A stretch of 47,187 bases of DNA from Candidatus Izemoplasma sp. (GTDB lineage: Bacteria > Bacillota_I > Bacilli_A > Izemoplasmatales > Izemoplasmataceae). Of this stretch, positions 34,825-44,237 are shown in pieces. Location: NCBI GenBank assembly GCA_007117835.1, contig SKFU01000005.1:1-47187 (forward strand), written 5' to 3'. The notes under the pieces are model-generated. The model searched no databases. It was not told the origin of the DNA and saw only the letters and a list, made by a program, of their open reading frames with translations. Every line of letters starts with the position of its first letter. The stretch's first letter is position 1. The position numbers and the translations under genes are program-made.

Positions 34825-36222
34825 TCACTCCTTAAGATATAAATAGTCAATAATACGACCATGGCGGTCATAGACATTACCAATGACTTCTTTTTTACTT
34901 GGAAATGATTCTGGAATGCCTGTATAGTCATGACTTAATGCAAGCAAGTCTTCAATCGGGATGATCGAAACATGACTTTTTTCGAGTATTTTAATCAAAT
35001 CTTGGCGACGTGGATTGACGGCAATGCCTCTTTCACATACAAAGCAATCTATTGTATGCCCTGGTGTCGTAATTGTATTGACGCGCTGCTTAATGATTGG
35101 TGTTCTGGCTTTAATCAGTGGTGCGACAATGATACTCAACTTGGCATCTTCTGCGGTGTCGCTATGACCACCACTGCCACCGATAATCATGTTGTAAGAA
35201 TCGGTGGTGACATTCACGTTAAAATCCAAATCAATTTCTGTCGCACCCAATACAACAACGTCTAAGTTTTTTATGACACGGTTTGGGTTTTCGGGATTGG
35301 CATACTCATGGGCACTCATTGAACGGTGTTTAGGGTTGTTTTTAAGGCTATCAACCGCCACTAAATCAAAACATTGAACATCATATAATGATTTTACCAT
35401 GCCTAAATTAAGCATCTCAACGTGGTATTGTGTAATACCACCAGTGATAAAACTGGATTGAATATTATTTTGTTGCATTAACTGTTTGATGTTTTCACTA
35501 ATTTTAAGACTAATGCCACCAGCACCTGTTTGAAATGAGAATCCTGGTTTAATGTATCCTAGTGCTTCAATTAAACGTGTTGCTTTTTTGGCAATTTGAA
35601 TTCCAACTGGATCGTTTGTAATGGTCGTTGTGCCACTTATAATACCCTTAGGATCACCAATTGATTTGAGTTTTAAAATGGCAGAAACGGTGTCTTTTTT
35701 GATTTGAGGATTTTCAATATGATCGATGATATTATCGGTAACAAGTATCACAGTTTTAGCATATTTTGCATCGGCAATAGCATACCCTAAACTGCCACAC
35801 GCTGCAGGGCCTATTGTCCCTGTCGCGTTACCCAAAACATCAACTGTTGGCGCAGCTATAAAGGCAATGTCAATAACTGTTTCTTCTGTCATGATGGCAC
35901 GTGCGCGTCCACCATGGGTTTGCATATGCAAGCCATGTTTCAATGGATGTTTCATACAATATTCAGCCACAGGTCCATTCATGTAACTGGTTGTGAGTTG
36001 ACTTATTCTATTGCGTTTTAGTGCTTCTAGTATTGCGGTGTATGAGGGAAAAATTGACGACGGATGTAATCTGAGGTCATGAATATCACGCGTGTTAACA
36101 GCGTTCATGATTTGATTGATAACATGATCACCATCACGCAGATGATGATGAAACGATAATTGCATACCATCACTAAGTTTTAAATCGTTAAGCAAAATAT
36201 CAACAGAATCATAAACAATCAT
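34825..36222 (-). CDS. citF: Citrate-lyase-type alpha subunit (CoA transferase); here probably citramalate lyase
   Basis: The alpha subunit swaps the acetyl group on the carrier for the substrate, releasing acetate. The 465-residue product has the opening DGMQLSFHHHLRDGD and the family motifs QTGAGGISL and GGSGGHSDTAEDA. It is shorter at the N-terminus than typical CitF (about 500-510 residues). It overlaps citE with ATGA. In the glutamate mutase operon the natural substrate is most likely citramalate, made from mesaconate, rather than citrate; that is inferred from the pathway. Confidence 0.92.
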   Translation of the reverse strand: MIVYDSVDILLNDLKLSDGMQLSFHHHLRDGDHVINQIMNAVNTRDIHDLRLHPSSIFPSYTAILEALKRNRISQLTTSYMNGPVAEYCMKHPLKHGLHMQTHGGRARAIMTEETVIDIAFIAAPTVDVLGNATGTIGPAACGSLGYAIADAKYAKTVILVTDNIIDHIENPQIKKDTVSAILKLKSIGDPKGIISGTTTITNDPVGIQIAKKATRLIEALGYIKPGFSFQTGAGGISLKISENIKQLMQQNNIQSSFITGGITQYHVEMLNLGMVKSLYDVQCFDLVAVDSLKNNPKHRSMSAHEYANPENPNRVIKNLDVVVLGATEIDLDFNVNVTTDSYNMIIGGSGGHSDTAEDAKLSIIVAPLIKARTPIIKQRVNTITTPGHTIDCFVCERGIAVNPRRQDLIKILEKSHVSIIPIEDLLALSHDYTGIPESFPSKKEVIGNVYDRHGRIIDYLYLKE

Positions 36223-37058
36223 GATTTGTCACCATTTTTAGCGTATTTTTCGAGCAATGCATGGGCTTTATCAATGATTGGTTTATCCACCATTTTACCA
36301 TCTAGATTAAACCGTATAGACTGATTTTTTTTGGCATACTCAACAATTTTTTTCGCCGTTAGTATTTGGTGTTCTGTGGGTGTGAATGCTAGATGGACAC
36401 CCTCGACATGGTTTGGATGAATGACCGCTTTGCCTGTGAAACCAAGATTTGCAGCAATCGTTGCATCTTTAGCCAGCCCTTGGTGATCATGAATCACAGT
36501 ATACGGTGTATCAATGGCTTCTTTTGAAACGCTGTGCATCGCATAAACGATACTTGAGCGTGCCCATAAAATGTTGTCTCCTGTTAAATTGCGTTCAATA
36601 TTCATGATGCGGGTTAAATCCTCTGCACCAAGCATTAATCCTTGAATTCGCGGGTGCTGTGCAAGTGTCATTAAATCAAAGAAAACATCGGGTGTTTCGA
36701 CCAAACCGATGATTTTAAGCGGCGATGTTTTTTCTTCGAAATAGCGATCAAGTTTTGCCAAAGATAAACGGTTTATTTTTGGTGCAACAATGCCTGAGAT
36801 TGGTAGGTCAATGATCATTTCTAAGTCTTTCATTGTTTCCTTAGGGTCATCGATAATATGATTGATACGAATGTAGACTTCAATGGCTTTGGGTGGATGC
36901 GTTTGGATAAAATTACGGGTTAAAAATCGTGCTTCATCTTTTTGATTGAGCGCGACTGCGTCCTCAAAATCAATGATGACAGCATCGGCGTCAAACACGT
37001 CGAGCATTTGCAACATGCGTGGCACATCGCCGGGGATAAACAAATAGGAACGATTCAT
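36219..37058 (-). CDS. citE: Citrate-lyase-type beta subunit; here probably citramalyl-ACP lyase
   Basis: The beta subunit cleaves the acyl-carrier-bound substrate. The 279-residue product has the TIM-barrel CitE pattern: RSYLFIPGD at the N-terminus, DAVIIDFEDAV (metal and substrate region), IGLVETPD and GFTGKAVIHPN. With citramalate the products would be pyruvate and the acetyl-carrier. It shares a TAATG junction with citD and ATGA with citF. The length fits bacterial CitE (about 290). Confidence 0.93.
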   Translation of the reverse strand: MNRSYLFIPGDVPRMLQMLDVFDADAVIIDFEDAVALNQKDEARFLTRNFIQTHPPKAIEVYIRINHIIDDPKETMKDLEMIIDLPISGIVAPKINRLSLAKLDRYFEEKTSPLKIIGLVETPDVFFDLMTLAQHPRIQGLMLGAEDLTRIMNIERNLTGDNILWARSSIVYAMHSVSKEAIDTPYTVIHDHQGLAKDATIAANLGFTGKAVIHPNHVEGVHLAFTPTEHQILTAKKIVEYAKKNQSIRFNLDGKMVDKPIIDKAHALLEKYAKNGDKS

Positions 37059-37312
37059 TAAAAACCCTCCTCTTGATAACGCGCAATTGCGGTTTCTAAA
37101 CGTGCTTTTATGGTGTAATCAAGTGCACCTTTGTCTTGACAAATAATATGTGCTTTCGTGATATTTGCTTTGGCTAAGGTGTGCTTGATAACATGACAAA
37201 TTTGTTGTCCAAAAGCATCATAAACAATACTATCAACCTCAATAATTAACGTTTCTGCAGGTATTATGGTTATTAAGCAGTCACTCGATTCGAGTGTCCC
37301 TACAATAATCAT
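37058..37312 (-). CDS. citD: Citrate-lyase-type acyl carrier protein, gamma subunit
   Basis: It carries the phosphoribosyl-dephospho-CoA arm through which the substrate shuttles between CitF and CitE. The 84-residue product has GTLESSD near the N-terminus with Ser9 at the modified position, and DKGALDYTIKARLE near the C-terminus. The length is slightly shorter than CitD of enterobacteria (about 98). It overlaps the end of mal by ATGA and has only a weak AAGG ribosome site, so coupling to mal is likely. Confidence 0.92.
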   Translation of the reverse strand: MIIVGTLESSDCLITIIPAETLIIEVDSIVYDAFGQQICHVIKHTLAKANITKAHIICQDKGALDYTIKARLETAIARYQEEGF

Positions 37313-38562
37313 TGTCCGTGCCTTTCTTTTATGATTGCAAGTTGACGCATCATATGATTCTTAACAATCATAATGCCCTCATCAGCACCCATGCCTGGTT
37401 TTGCAAGTACTTGTTTGGCTTGGCATGCTAAAGCAATTGAGGTTGTTATTTCAGCACTTATATTGGTTTCATTACAGGTCCCACCACTGTAAGCGCCCAT
37501 ATTGTTTATCAAACAATAACGCAACGCTTCAATGATATTATTGACGCCTCCTAAATCGGGCGTTTTCACTTGAATCATGTGACCAGCACGATTTTCAGTA
37601 AAATATTGAACATCTTCATACGTGTTACACCATTCATCGGCAACGATTTCGACATGTACGGTGTCATCTGCATCAATCATTGCAGTTAAATCGCGCAACG
37701 CTTCCATTGTTTCAGTGCGATTGCCTTTATCTACTGGGCCTTCAATACGGAGTAAAAATGGTTTTGCAATCTCTGATAATGCTTTAAGATAATCGAATAT
37801 TTTTTTGATGTTTTGGTTAAATATAACACCAAGCAATCCGTAAACATCAATATGGAAAATCGGGTGATAATCCGGGTTGGTTCTTTTTTGGATGACACGA
37901 TTGGTCAACCAGTTGACATATTCTTTTAATATTTCACCATCATGGCCTAGTTTTGTTTCAATGTTATTGATCAGTGCATGTGGTAAGACATCAATTGATT
38001 TAATAATCATTTTATCGACATTCGTATAGCGTTCATCACCGGTTTGAGCAAAGATTGGCACTGGCATATACTTTTTAGAGCGGATATTATATTCTTTGCG
38101 AACTATTTCAGCAATGGTTTTTTGGTTTGCTTTTGCAGTGGCATCGAGTAACGCCTGTGTAATGCCGTAACGTAGGGCTGTATGTAAACGTGTACCTTCG
38201 ATGTGTAAATGATCAAAATAATCAGCATTTTTTCTAAATTTTGAGACGTTGAGTCCAATCAGTTGTTGTTTGATGTGCGTGTTAAAGAACGTCTCAAATT
38301 CTTTAGCAATAAACAAAGGATCGCGACCACCCGTCCCAGAGTATTGTACAGCGGCACAATCACCATATGCAATCGATCCATTTTCTAACATTAGCATGAT
38401 TGATAGTGCTTCACCTGGTTGTCTAATGGCTGTAAAGTTTTCTGTGACTGGTTCACCTAAATACATAAACCCGTCCATCACTGCACCTTGCTTTATGGCA
38501 ACTTGATCATCGAAGTAAAACCCTGTATAACCTGTCGCAGTCAGCACCTGTTTAATCTTCAT
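37309..38562 (-). CDS. mal: Methylaspartate ammonia-lyase
   Basis: It removes ammonia from threo-3-methylaspartate to give mesaconate. The 417-residue product belongs to the enolase superfamily and follows the clostridial enzyme closely: [15 protein letters not shown] near the start, [22 protein letters not shown], and QVKTPDLGG, which contains the catalytic Lys, followed by GGTCNETN. The start ATG 38562 is 9 bases after GGAG. The longer frame to 38604 would embed that site. It overlaps glmE by 11 bases. Confidence 0.97.
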   Translation of the reverse strand: MKIKQVLTATGYTGFYFDDQVAIKQGAVMDGFMYLGEPVTENFTAIRQPGEALSIMLMLENGSIAYGDCAAVQYSGTGGRDPLFIAKEFETFFNTHIKQQLIGLNVSKFRKNADYFDHLHIEGTRLHTALRYGITQALLDATAKANQKTIAEIVRKEYNIRSKKYMPVPIFAQTGDERYTNVDKMIIKSIDVLPHALINNIETKLGHDGEILKEYVNWLTNRVIQKRTNPDYHPIFHIDVYGLLGVIFNQNIKKIFDYLKALSEIAKPFLLRIEGPVDKGNRTETMEALRDLTAMIDADDTVHVEIVADEWCNTYEDVQYFTENRAGHMIQVKTPDLGGVNNIIEALRYCLINNMGAYSGGTCNETNISAEITTSIALACQAKQVLAKPGMGADEGIMIVKNHMMRQLAIIKERHGQ

Positions 38563-40027
38563 AGTACATTTCTCCTTTGGCTTTTCCAACCAGTACGCCT
38601 TCACTCACAGCATAGACATCATCAATTGTCATTTGGAAAGAGACTTCTCTGTTTTCTAAGGTACCACGTTCTTTCAAACGTTCTTGATGAAATTGTTTAA
38701 TTTCAGCGTCAAATGCTAAATTACCAAACTCTAAAATACGGATTTTACCCGAAGCATCACGGGCTGGCAATATTTTACCTGCATTCATTTCGCTAGGGGC
38801 AAATGGAATATCGATGAATCCCGCTTTAAACGCCTCGACGACGCCTTCTGCTAAATCGCCTTTGCCGACATTTAAACACGCATAAATAAGCGCATTGACT
38901 TCTTTTTTTATCATGGCTTTTTCTTCATTGAGTTCACTTGATGAGCGCATGCGTTGTTCCTTTAGAAGTTGTGTCACAATTTTGGATGCCCTTAAGCCTT
39001 CTGCGTTGGCTTCCTTGGTTGGAATACCTTGCGATTCATGCGGTGTTTTTGTAATCATTTTCGTGGCTTTTCCAAGTGCCGCAACTGTCGAGGCCATGGC
39101 AATAATACCCATAGATTTTGCTTCATCCGCAGGAAACCCACCCATCCACTGATGAAAAACGGTGGTGATGTAAACATCATCATAACCAAACAGTTTTAAG
39201 TAATAATTGGTGAGTTCATCAAGGGTTTGTAACGCCGCGATATCTTGAATCACGTTGCCGCCTTGACCATAGCCAACAGTAATATTTTTAACCCCTTGTT
39301 CAGCTGCTAAAATTGCTTCAATAATAGCGATTGTATGCGATATTGATGGTGGTACCAATGTCCCTGTTAAAGGTCCATAAGGTTCACGGTTAAGTTCAAT
39401 CCCTTGTTCAGCGTAAAACCCAACCAAACGATCACAGTATTGCCAGTAACGTATGGTGTCTTCAAGTCCAATGTTTTTTGCATAAGGGATGTTGTATGAA
39501 ATGCCTCCACCTTCATTAGACGTCCATCCAGATGCATGGATAATTTCTGATAATAAGCGCGCATCCGGTGTGCCATGTCTAGCTTGAACTGGCAAATTCA
39601 CTTGTTCATACACTTGTTTACATCCTTCAACACCGTAATTAACGGCAGGGAACCCATTCAGTAAAGAGCGTTTTGCTTTGCGTGATTCAGTAATCCCATC
39701 TTCTGCGTTTTGGTAGCGATTATGACGGGTGTAAGAATCAATCGTACAAGGTAAAAAGTCGGCTTCACCAGCCGTTTCTAAATATTTTAGTAAGGCAATG
39801 TGTTCTTCAAGTAATGCAACCCCTGCACGGGGTTGTATTAGCGTCACACCCGCTTCTTTGGCAAGACGTAATTTTTTAGCAAAGTTTTTATGGTCTGGCA
39901 CCGACTTTAAATAAGCAATCGATTGCTCAAAATCTAATGCTTCAGACGCACCAGTATGCCATTGTTTAAGTATTTGTGCACGGGTTTCAATAAAAGATTC
40001 CCATGGTATTTTTTTATTTTTTATCAT
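38552..40027 (-). CDS. glmE: Glutamate (methylaspartate) mutase, epsilon chain
   Basis: It is the catalytic TIM-barrel subunit of the adenosylcobalamin-dependent mutase that turns glutamate into 3-methylaspartate. The 491-residue product has [39 protein letters not shown], the [16 protein letters not shown] stretch and the EPYGPLTG motif. The length (C. tetanomorphum GlmE has about 483) and the neighbours glmS and glmL support it. It has a GGGGG ribosome site and starts 9 bases after glmL. Confidence 0.98.
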   Translation of the reverse strand: MIKNKKIPWESFIETRAQILKQWHTGASEALDFEQSIAYLKSVPDHKNFAKKLRLAKEAGVTLIQPRAGVALLEEHIALLKYLETAGEADFLPCTIDSYTRHNRYQNAEDGITESRKAKRSLLNGFPAVNYGVEGCKQVYEQVNLPVQARHGTPDARLLSEIIHASGWTSNEGGGISYNIPYAKNIGLEDTIRYWQYCDRLVGFYAEQGIELNREPYGPLTGTLVPPSISHTIAIIEAILAAEQGVKNITVGYGQGGNVIQDIAALQTLDELTNYYLKLFGYDDVYITTVFHQWMGGFPADEAKSMGIIAMASTVAALGKATKMITKTPHESQGIPTKEANAEGLRASKIVTQLLKEQRMRSSSELNEEKAMIKKEVNALIYACLNVGKGDLAEGVVEAFKAGFIDIPFAPSEMNAGKILPARDASGKIRILEFGNLAFDAEIKQFHQERLKERGTLENREVSFQMTIDDVYAVSEGVLVGKAKGEMYYED

Positions 40028-40036
40028 GATGTCCCC

Positions 40037-41413
40037 CTACTCTAAGTGTTTTTTCATAAGTCTAATGGCCATTTGAGGATGCTTTTGTCCAAGTAATCCC
40101 ATAGAAGCTAAAATGTATTTTCTGTCAATTAATACTGTGGGCGCTTGTGGTCTTAGTTCAAGTTTCTTATTACTTTTTTGGTTCACTTCACCTAAAATTT
40201 TTTTAGCCTCCGGGTCATTGATTAAAACCCCGCCTGTACCGATGACATATTTTAAATCGGTTAAGTCTTTTCCTGTTTGATAATACATACTTCCAAGCGG
40301 TGTATAGATAACCTCAACATGACCGACGTGTCGACTCATTGAATAATCACAACAAATACGAGCTAACGCTTGATCAAAGGCTTTTTCTTCTTCGGTATCT
40401 GGTAAATAATCAACATTATCATGACGTTTTTGTGCCGCTATTTCGATGTCATTGTCATAGCTATAATACTGTTTGAATTCATACTGAGACACCAAACTCA
40501 ATAAGGCGTTAGCACTGTATCGCATACCTAAATCGCCTTCGACAGTACGCTTTGCAAAAGGCTCTTGTAAACCTTTCAAGACGACTTCTGAGCGTTTAGG
40601 AAATCCTTCACCAATGGTATGAACATCAGTCGTTGCACCACCAATATCAACAACCATCAACTCACCCAATCCGGGTTCGTCTTCAAACCCTTTTGAGAGT
40701 AATTCTGCGGCCACAAGTACTGCCTCAGGTGTTGGCATAATAATGCTTCCAGTTTTTTCTTCAGCTTTTTTTATGCCTTTGGCTTCAATAATTTTTGTGA
40801 TAAAAATCTGGCGGATAACGTCTTTTGCGGCTTTAACATCCAATTTTTTCAACTTTGGCATCACATTATCGACGATGTAAAACTCAGTGTCACTGCCTTC
40901 AAAAATCTCAGCAATTTCATCCTGAGCGTCTTTATTTCCAGCCACAATGATGGGTACATTAAGTTTTGCTTCCTTTAATTTTTGGGCATTATGAATGATG
41001 CATTCTTTGTTCCCACCATCCGTACCACCCGCAAGCAGTATAATGTCGATATTGGCTTTTTGAAGTTCTTTGGTTTCTCGTTTACTTAAATGATGGGCAA
41101 ACACATGATTGACCAATGCGCCCGCACCCAAACACGCTCTTTTTGCAGCTTCTACTGTTAATTCCTCAACCAAGCCAATGGCTGCCATTTTTAAACCCCC
41201 AGCAGCACTTGAACATGCTGAAATAGCGGAAATCTCCGCCATTTCTGGATTGGCTTGTTTAAGCTTATCCAGCGCTAAGTCAAACCCTTCTAGTACATTG
41301 GTTTTAACTGTCGTCATGGCTTTTGATGTTCCGATAATGGCTTCTAACTGAAGATCAACTGCGGTTAACTTAGTGTACGTTGATCCAAAGTCTACTAGCA
41401 AATGAACAGACAT
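40037..41413 (-). CDS. glmL: GlmL/MutL reactivating ATPase of glutamate mutase
   Basis: GlmL-type proteins are thought to restore mutases whose cobalamin has been damaged. The 458-residue product has an ASKHA fold, with VDFGSTYTKL at residues 7-16 and VVDIGGATTDV at about 254-264. It is typically found between glmS and glmE and is unrelated to DNA mismatch MutL. It shares a TAATG junction with glmS. Confidence 0.95.
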   Translation of the reverse strand: MSVHLLVDFGSTYTKLTAVDLQLEAIIGTSKAMTTVKTNVLEGFDLALDKLKQANPEMAEISAISACSSAAGGLKMAAIGLVEELTVEAAKRACLGAGALVNHVFAHHLSKRETKELQKANIDIILLAGGTDGGNKECIIHNAQKLKEAKLNVPIIVAGNKDAQDEIAEIFEGSDTEFYIVDNVMPKLKKLDVKAAKDVIRQIFITKIIEAKGIKKAEEKTGSIIMPTPEAVLVAAELLSKGFEDEPGLGELMVVDIGGATTDVHTIGEGFPKRSEVVLKGLQEPFAKRTVEGDLGMRYSANALLSLVSQYEFKQYYSYDNDIEIAAQKRHDNVDYLPDTEEEKAFDQALARICCDYSMSRHVGHVEVIYTPLGSMYYQTGKDLTDLKYVIGTGGVLINDPEAKKILGEVNQKSNKKLELRPQAPTVLIDRKYILASMGLLGQKHPQMAIRLMKKHLE

Positions 41414-41817
41414 TAGACATTAAGATCCCCCTTGATGTCTTTAATCGCACGTTCAATGTTCGTCCCTGGCGGGTATACGCGATTAAACCCCATTTTTTTA
41501 AAACGCTGTTCAACTTCCTTGAAATCTTGTTTACCAACAACAATATTGCCACCAACATAGAGCTTAATTTTTGTTAAGCCTGCTTCGATACATTTTTCAC
41601 GCATATACTTACAGTCGATTTCACCATGACCATATAAAGATGACACCAAAATCGCTTGAGCATCCGTTTCGATTGCCGCATTAATGAAATCTTCTTGTGA
41701 ACTTAATACACCAATATTGACAACATTGAACCCTTGTTCATTAAGCACATGTTCAATTATTTTGTTGCCCACAGCATGGACATCTGCGCCAATAACACCG
41801 ATTACAACCGTATTCAT
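41413..41817 (-). CDS. glmS: Glutamate (methylaspartate) mutase, sigma chain (B12-binding)
   Basis: It binds cobalamin and delivers it to GlmE. The 134-residue flavodoxin-like domain has the B12 motif DVHAVG, with His14 as the cobalt ligand, then [10 protein letters not shown] and [11 protein letters not shown]. The sequence is very similar to the clostridial protein as I remember it. It is the first enzyme gene of the operon, with a CGGAGGG site. A leader ORF and hairpin lie upstream. Confidence 0.98.
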   Translation of the reverse strand: MNTVVIGVIGADVHAVGNKIIEHVLNEQGFNVVNIGVLSSQEDFINAAIETDAQAILVSSLYGHGEIDCKYMREKCIEAGLTKIKLYVGGNIVVGKQDFKEVEQRFKKMGFNRVYPPGTNIERAIKDIKGDLNV

Positions 41818-41846
41818 TTTAAACCCTCCGGATTATGATACATAAG

Positions 41847-41878
41847 AAAAAAGGATCAGTGTGCTAACAATCATCCTT
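41847..41878 (-). terminator. Terminator-like hairpin in the leader of the glutamate mutase operon
   Basis: On the minus strand, AAGGAT (41873-41878) and ATCCTT (41851-41856) enclose a small inner TGT/ACA pairing, and six T follow. The stem is short, so it may be a regulated attenuator rather than a full stop; genes downstream depend on read-through. Confidence 0.45.
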
Positions 41879-41888
41879 GCTTATCGTT

Positions 41889-41975
41889 TTAAACACGTTC
41901 AAAATATGCATAGTCTAAACCACTAAACACATCATTTTCAAAACGCATGATCACACGTATTGACCCTGTTTTCAT
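41889..41975 (-). CDS. 28-residue leader ORF upstream of glmS
   Basis: A short frame from ATG 41975 to TAA 41889-41891, preceded by GGAG at 10 bases and lying about 50 bases into the transcript. The peptide begins MKTGSIRVIMRF and ends YAYFERV. It has no run of a single amino acid, so it is not a classical attenuation peptide, and it has no membrane segment. It could be a small protein, a translation-sensing leader or a chance frame. The terminator-like hairpin starts 10 bases after its stop. Confidence 0.5.
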   Translation of the reverse strand: MKTGSIRVIMRFENDVFSGLDYAYFERV

Positions 41976-42031
41976 AAAGGTTATACTCCATTTTCTTCTT
42001 AAGCATAAAATATCTTTAATAACACAGTTTT

Positions 42032-42059
42032 ATTATACTGTTTACCCCTTATAAATCAA
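42032..42059 (-). promoter_or_regulatory. Sigma-A-type promoter for the glm-mal-cit operon
   Basis: On the minus strand, -35 TTGATT (42054-42059), 16-base spacer, -10 TATAAT (42032-42037). The start would be near 42025, giving a leader of about 208 bases. Confidence 0.8.
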
Positions 42060-42076
42060 GCGTTTTTTTAAAAAAG

Positions 42077-42090
42077 TGTAAGCGTTTTTA
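42077..42090 (-). promoter_or_regulatory. cre-like box upstream of the glm promoter
   Basis: TGTAAGCGTTTTTA (plus strand) fits the cre consensus at 13 of 14 positions and matches the box of the leucine dehydrogenase operon except at one base. It lies at about -52 to -65. A second, weaker AAGCGTTTTT core is at 42058-42067, overlapping the -35. Confidence 0.55.
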
Positions 42091-42125
42091 TAATATCCCA
42101 TATAATCGTTGGTAAACCATAAAAA

Positions 42126-42148
42126 AACACCTGAAATTATCAGGTGTT
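42126..42148 (-). terminator. Intrinsic terminator of the pgpA-HD-LemA operon
   Basis: Stem AACACCTGA / TCAGGTGTT with a 5-base loop and a long T run on the minus strand. It overlaps the stop codon of the LemA-like gene. Confidence 0.88.
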
Positions 42149-42629
42149 ATCCAAAATATTGTTTCTCTTTTAATCCCATCTTTTTTGCTAAATATGACAC
42201 TGGAAAACCGGAAATTATTTGGTTGTAATACAGAACTTTCGAGTTAAATTCTAAGCGGTTTTTTTGTAGCATTTCAAAGCTTTGACATAATGTTAACTTG
42301 GCTGGATGATTTCCCATATCGGTTTTGACATACAAAGTTTGGAGGGCTTTAAATATGTCTTGTCGTTGAGTTAAATTTGCTTTTCTTAAATCCGTGTGTT
42401 CACATGCTTTAACTCGCTCAATGGTTTTAGAATCCGCAAACTGGATTAAGATGTCTTCATGGGCAATGTATATTTGAATGGTTTCGACAAGTTTACGATA
42501 AAACTGGATTTCTAGTTTCGATGTTTGGTTCCAAAGTTTCAAAACCACACTCCGGGTTTTAAGTATAAATATGCTCACCACAATGGTTATGATACTGGCT
42601 GCAACGAGTACGAAAGTATACCATCCCAT
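42147..42629 (-). CDS. LemA-like membrane-anchored protein
   Basis: The 160-residue product has one N-terminal membrane helix (about 4-22) and a helical rest that ends in NQIISGFPVSYLAKKMGLKEKQYF. This resembles the C-terminal LemA signature (yN..i..fP....a...g....yF). The middle is diverged and shorter than common LemA (about 185 residues). The function of the family is unclear. It is the last gene after pgpA and the HD-type membrane protein, 25 bases after the latter, with a GAGGAGA site. Confidence 0.6.
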   Translation of the reverse strand: MGWYTFVLVAASIITIVVSIFILKTRSVVLKLWNQTSKLEIQFYRKLVETIQIYIAHEDILIQFADSKTIERVKACEHTDLRKANLTQRQDIFKALQTLYVKTDMGNHPAKLTLCQSFEMLQKNRLEFNSKVLYYNQIISGFPVSYLAKKMGLKEKQYFG

Positions 42630-42654
42630 ACAGATTCTCCTCTCTTCTTAGCGC

Positions 42655-44226
42655 TTATGCGTGTTTTAGTTTAAAACGTTGATAATAATCCTCAAACTCA
42701 CTACTGTACTTAACAAAACGTTCTAAAATATATGGCTCAAAATATTCTTTAAATTCAATTTGCATCAACTCAACAGCACGTTTATGTGTGAGTTCTGTTT
42801 TGTAGTTTCTTGGTTGACGTAAGACTTCATACATCTCTGCGAGTAAAATGATTTGTCCTTCTTGGGTTCTTTGAATGCGTTTCATCCGTTCAGTAAATGA
42901 CTTATCAACGGTTTTTTCAAAGTGAGCACGTACGATATCTTCACTTTTTTGACTTAACTGCAAACGTTTAATGATAACACTTCCTAAAATCGTTTTATCT
43001 CGAATAATTTGATAGTCCCGTTCATTTAATACCTCTTTGTTTTCATATTCTAGAATTGATAAATCATGGGTTCTATCCACATGTATTTTTGAGTATTCAT
43101 AAATTTCAGTACACACGTTTGGACTTAAACCGAGTACATTCCCAAGTCGAGAAGCAATTTCTGCGACACGATGACTTGAGGATTGATCTTGTGCGAATGA
43201 TTGGTTATTAAACACACTGATGACATCAAATACATCACCGACTACGGCTTTAAAGTCGTATTCCATATCACGGCGTTTAATCAATTCTTCTTTACGTTTA
43301 TTGTTCATCATTTCACCAATTGCAACTGAAGAATATAAGGCAATATTAAAGATAATTAATAGCATGGTGCGCAAAATAATGTCGATACTCACATTATAAT
43401 TAGTAACCACAAGATATTCATATAAACTCTCTATCGAATCAGCGTAGAGATAAAGCGGGTGCATAATCGTGACATGAATTACTGTCATTAAAACAAGTAC
43501 CCATTTAAATAGTATTCTTAGCAGGGTTGCATCTTGATAAAGCGCGATCACAACTAAGGCAAAATATATTAAAACATACCCCGCTTGTGTAATTGAAAAA
43601 TCAACAAATGATGTCCGTACTAGAAGTTCACTTTCCATGTCAATAGCACGGGCCCCAACGCGCAACTTTATATACACTGCAAACGACGCAAGCAAAATAT
43701 AGACACTGGCAATATACATCGCCATTTGCTGTTTGATTAAAGTTCTAGGTTCTTCTTTAATAATGCGTCTAAGTGTCATGTTAATTGAAAACATGACCAC
43801 ACCAAAACCAAAAATAACGATATAGTTTGGATTTTGATTGCCAAGTAAAGTAAATACTAAAAAGACAACGTTGGTGAGTTTTATAATGTTTTTAATGACT
43901 CGGTTGCGTCGATACAGTACGCTGGTTTCATCAAGGATATCGACACCGGATTCAAAATTGAATCGATCAGTGATCATTTTAAAAAGACGTTTATAGATAA
44001 TGCGTAATCTTTTTCGAAACTGTGATGCGGGTTTGTCGGTGTCTTTGGTGGAATAAGATTTGATGCGTTCAACCGCATTACGAAAAAAGAGCGCAATTTT
44101 ATCAAGACGCGTTACTTTGTTAGGATCATAACCTTGTTTCAAGTTGTCAACATAGGCTTTAAGCTCTTCAGGTTCTTGATCTGAAGTCTTAAAAAAATCG
44201 TCTAAGCTTTTTTCTTTTTTTGGCAT
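42655..44226 (-). CDS. Membrane protein with a degenerate HD-GYP-like domain
   Basis: The 523-residue product has a basic cytosolic N-terminus (1-110), about six membrane helices (112-301) and a C-terminal domain. The C-terminal domain follows the HD-GYP layout: SHRVAEIASRLG (His352), a helix ending IHVDR (382-384, where HDIGK is expected), HFE (435-437, where HHE is expected) and AEMYEVLRQPRNYKTEL (463-479). The HD pair and GYP motif are not intact, so phosphodiesterase activity against cyclic-di-nucleotides is doubtful. It is probably a sensor or scaffold. It lies between pgpA and the LemA-like gene. Confidence 0.65.
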   Translation of the reverse strand: MPKKEKSLDDFFKTSDQEPEELKAYVDNLKQGYDPNKVTRLDKIALFFRNAVERIKSYSTKDTDKPASQFRKRLRIIYKRLFKMITDRFNFESGVDILDETSVLYRRNRVIKNIIKLTNVVFLVFTLLGNQNPNYIVIFGFGVVMFSINMTLRRIIKEEPRTLIKQQMAMYIASVYILLASFAVYIKLRVGARAIDMESELLVRTSFVDFSITQAGYVLIYFALVVIALYQDATLLRILFKWVLVLMTVIHVTIMHPLYLYADSIESLYEYLVVTNYNVSIDIILRTMLLIIFNIALYSSVAIGEMMNNKRKEELIKRRDMEYDFKAVVGDVFDVISVFNNQSFAQDQSSSHRVAEIASRLGNVLGLSPNVCTEIYEYSKIHVDRTHDLSILEYENKEVLNERDYQIIRDKTILGSVIIKRLQLSQKSEDIVRAHFEKTVDKSFTERMKRIQRTQEGQIILLAEMYEVLRQPRNYKTELTHKRAVELMQIEFKEYFEPYILERFVKYSSEFEDYYQRFKLKHA

Positions 44227-44237
44227 GTGTACACATC

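Noticed and set aside
38895-39152. Plus-strand ORF antisense to glmE
   Set aside because: It mirrors a strongly conserved gene with low-complexity composition; no start signals.
41819-42031. Cobalamin riboswitch before glmS
   Set aside because: Expected for a B12 enzyme operon, but the B12-box GCCACTG and the usual core were not found in the leader.
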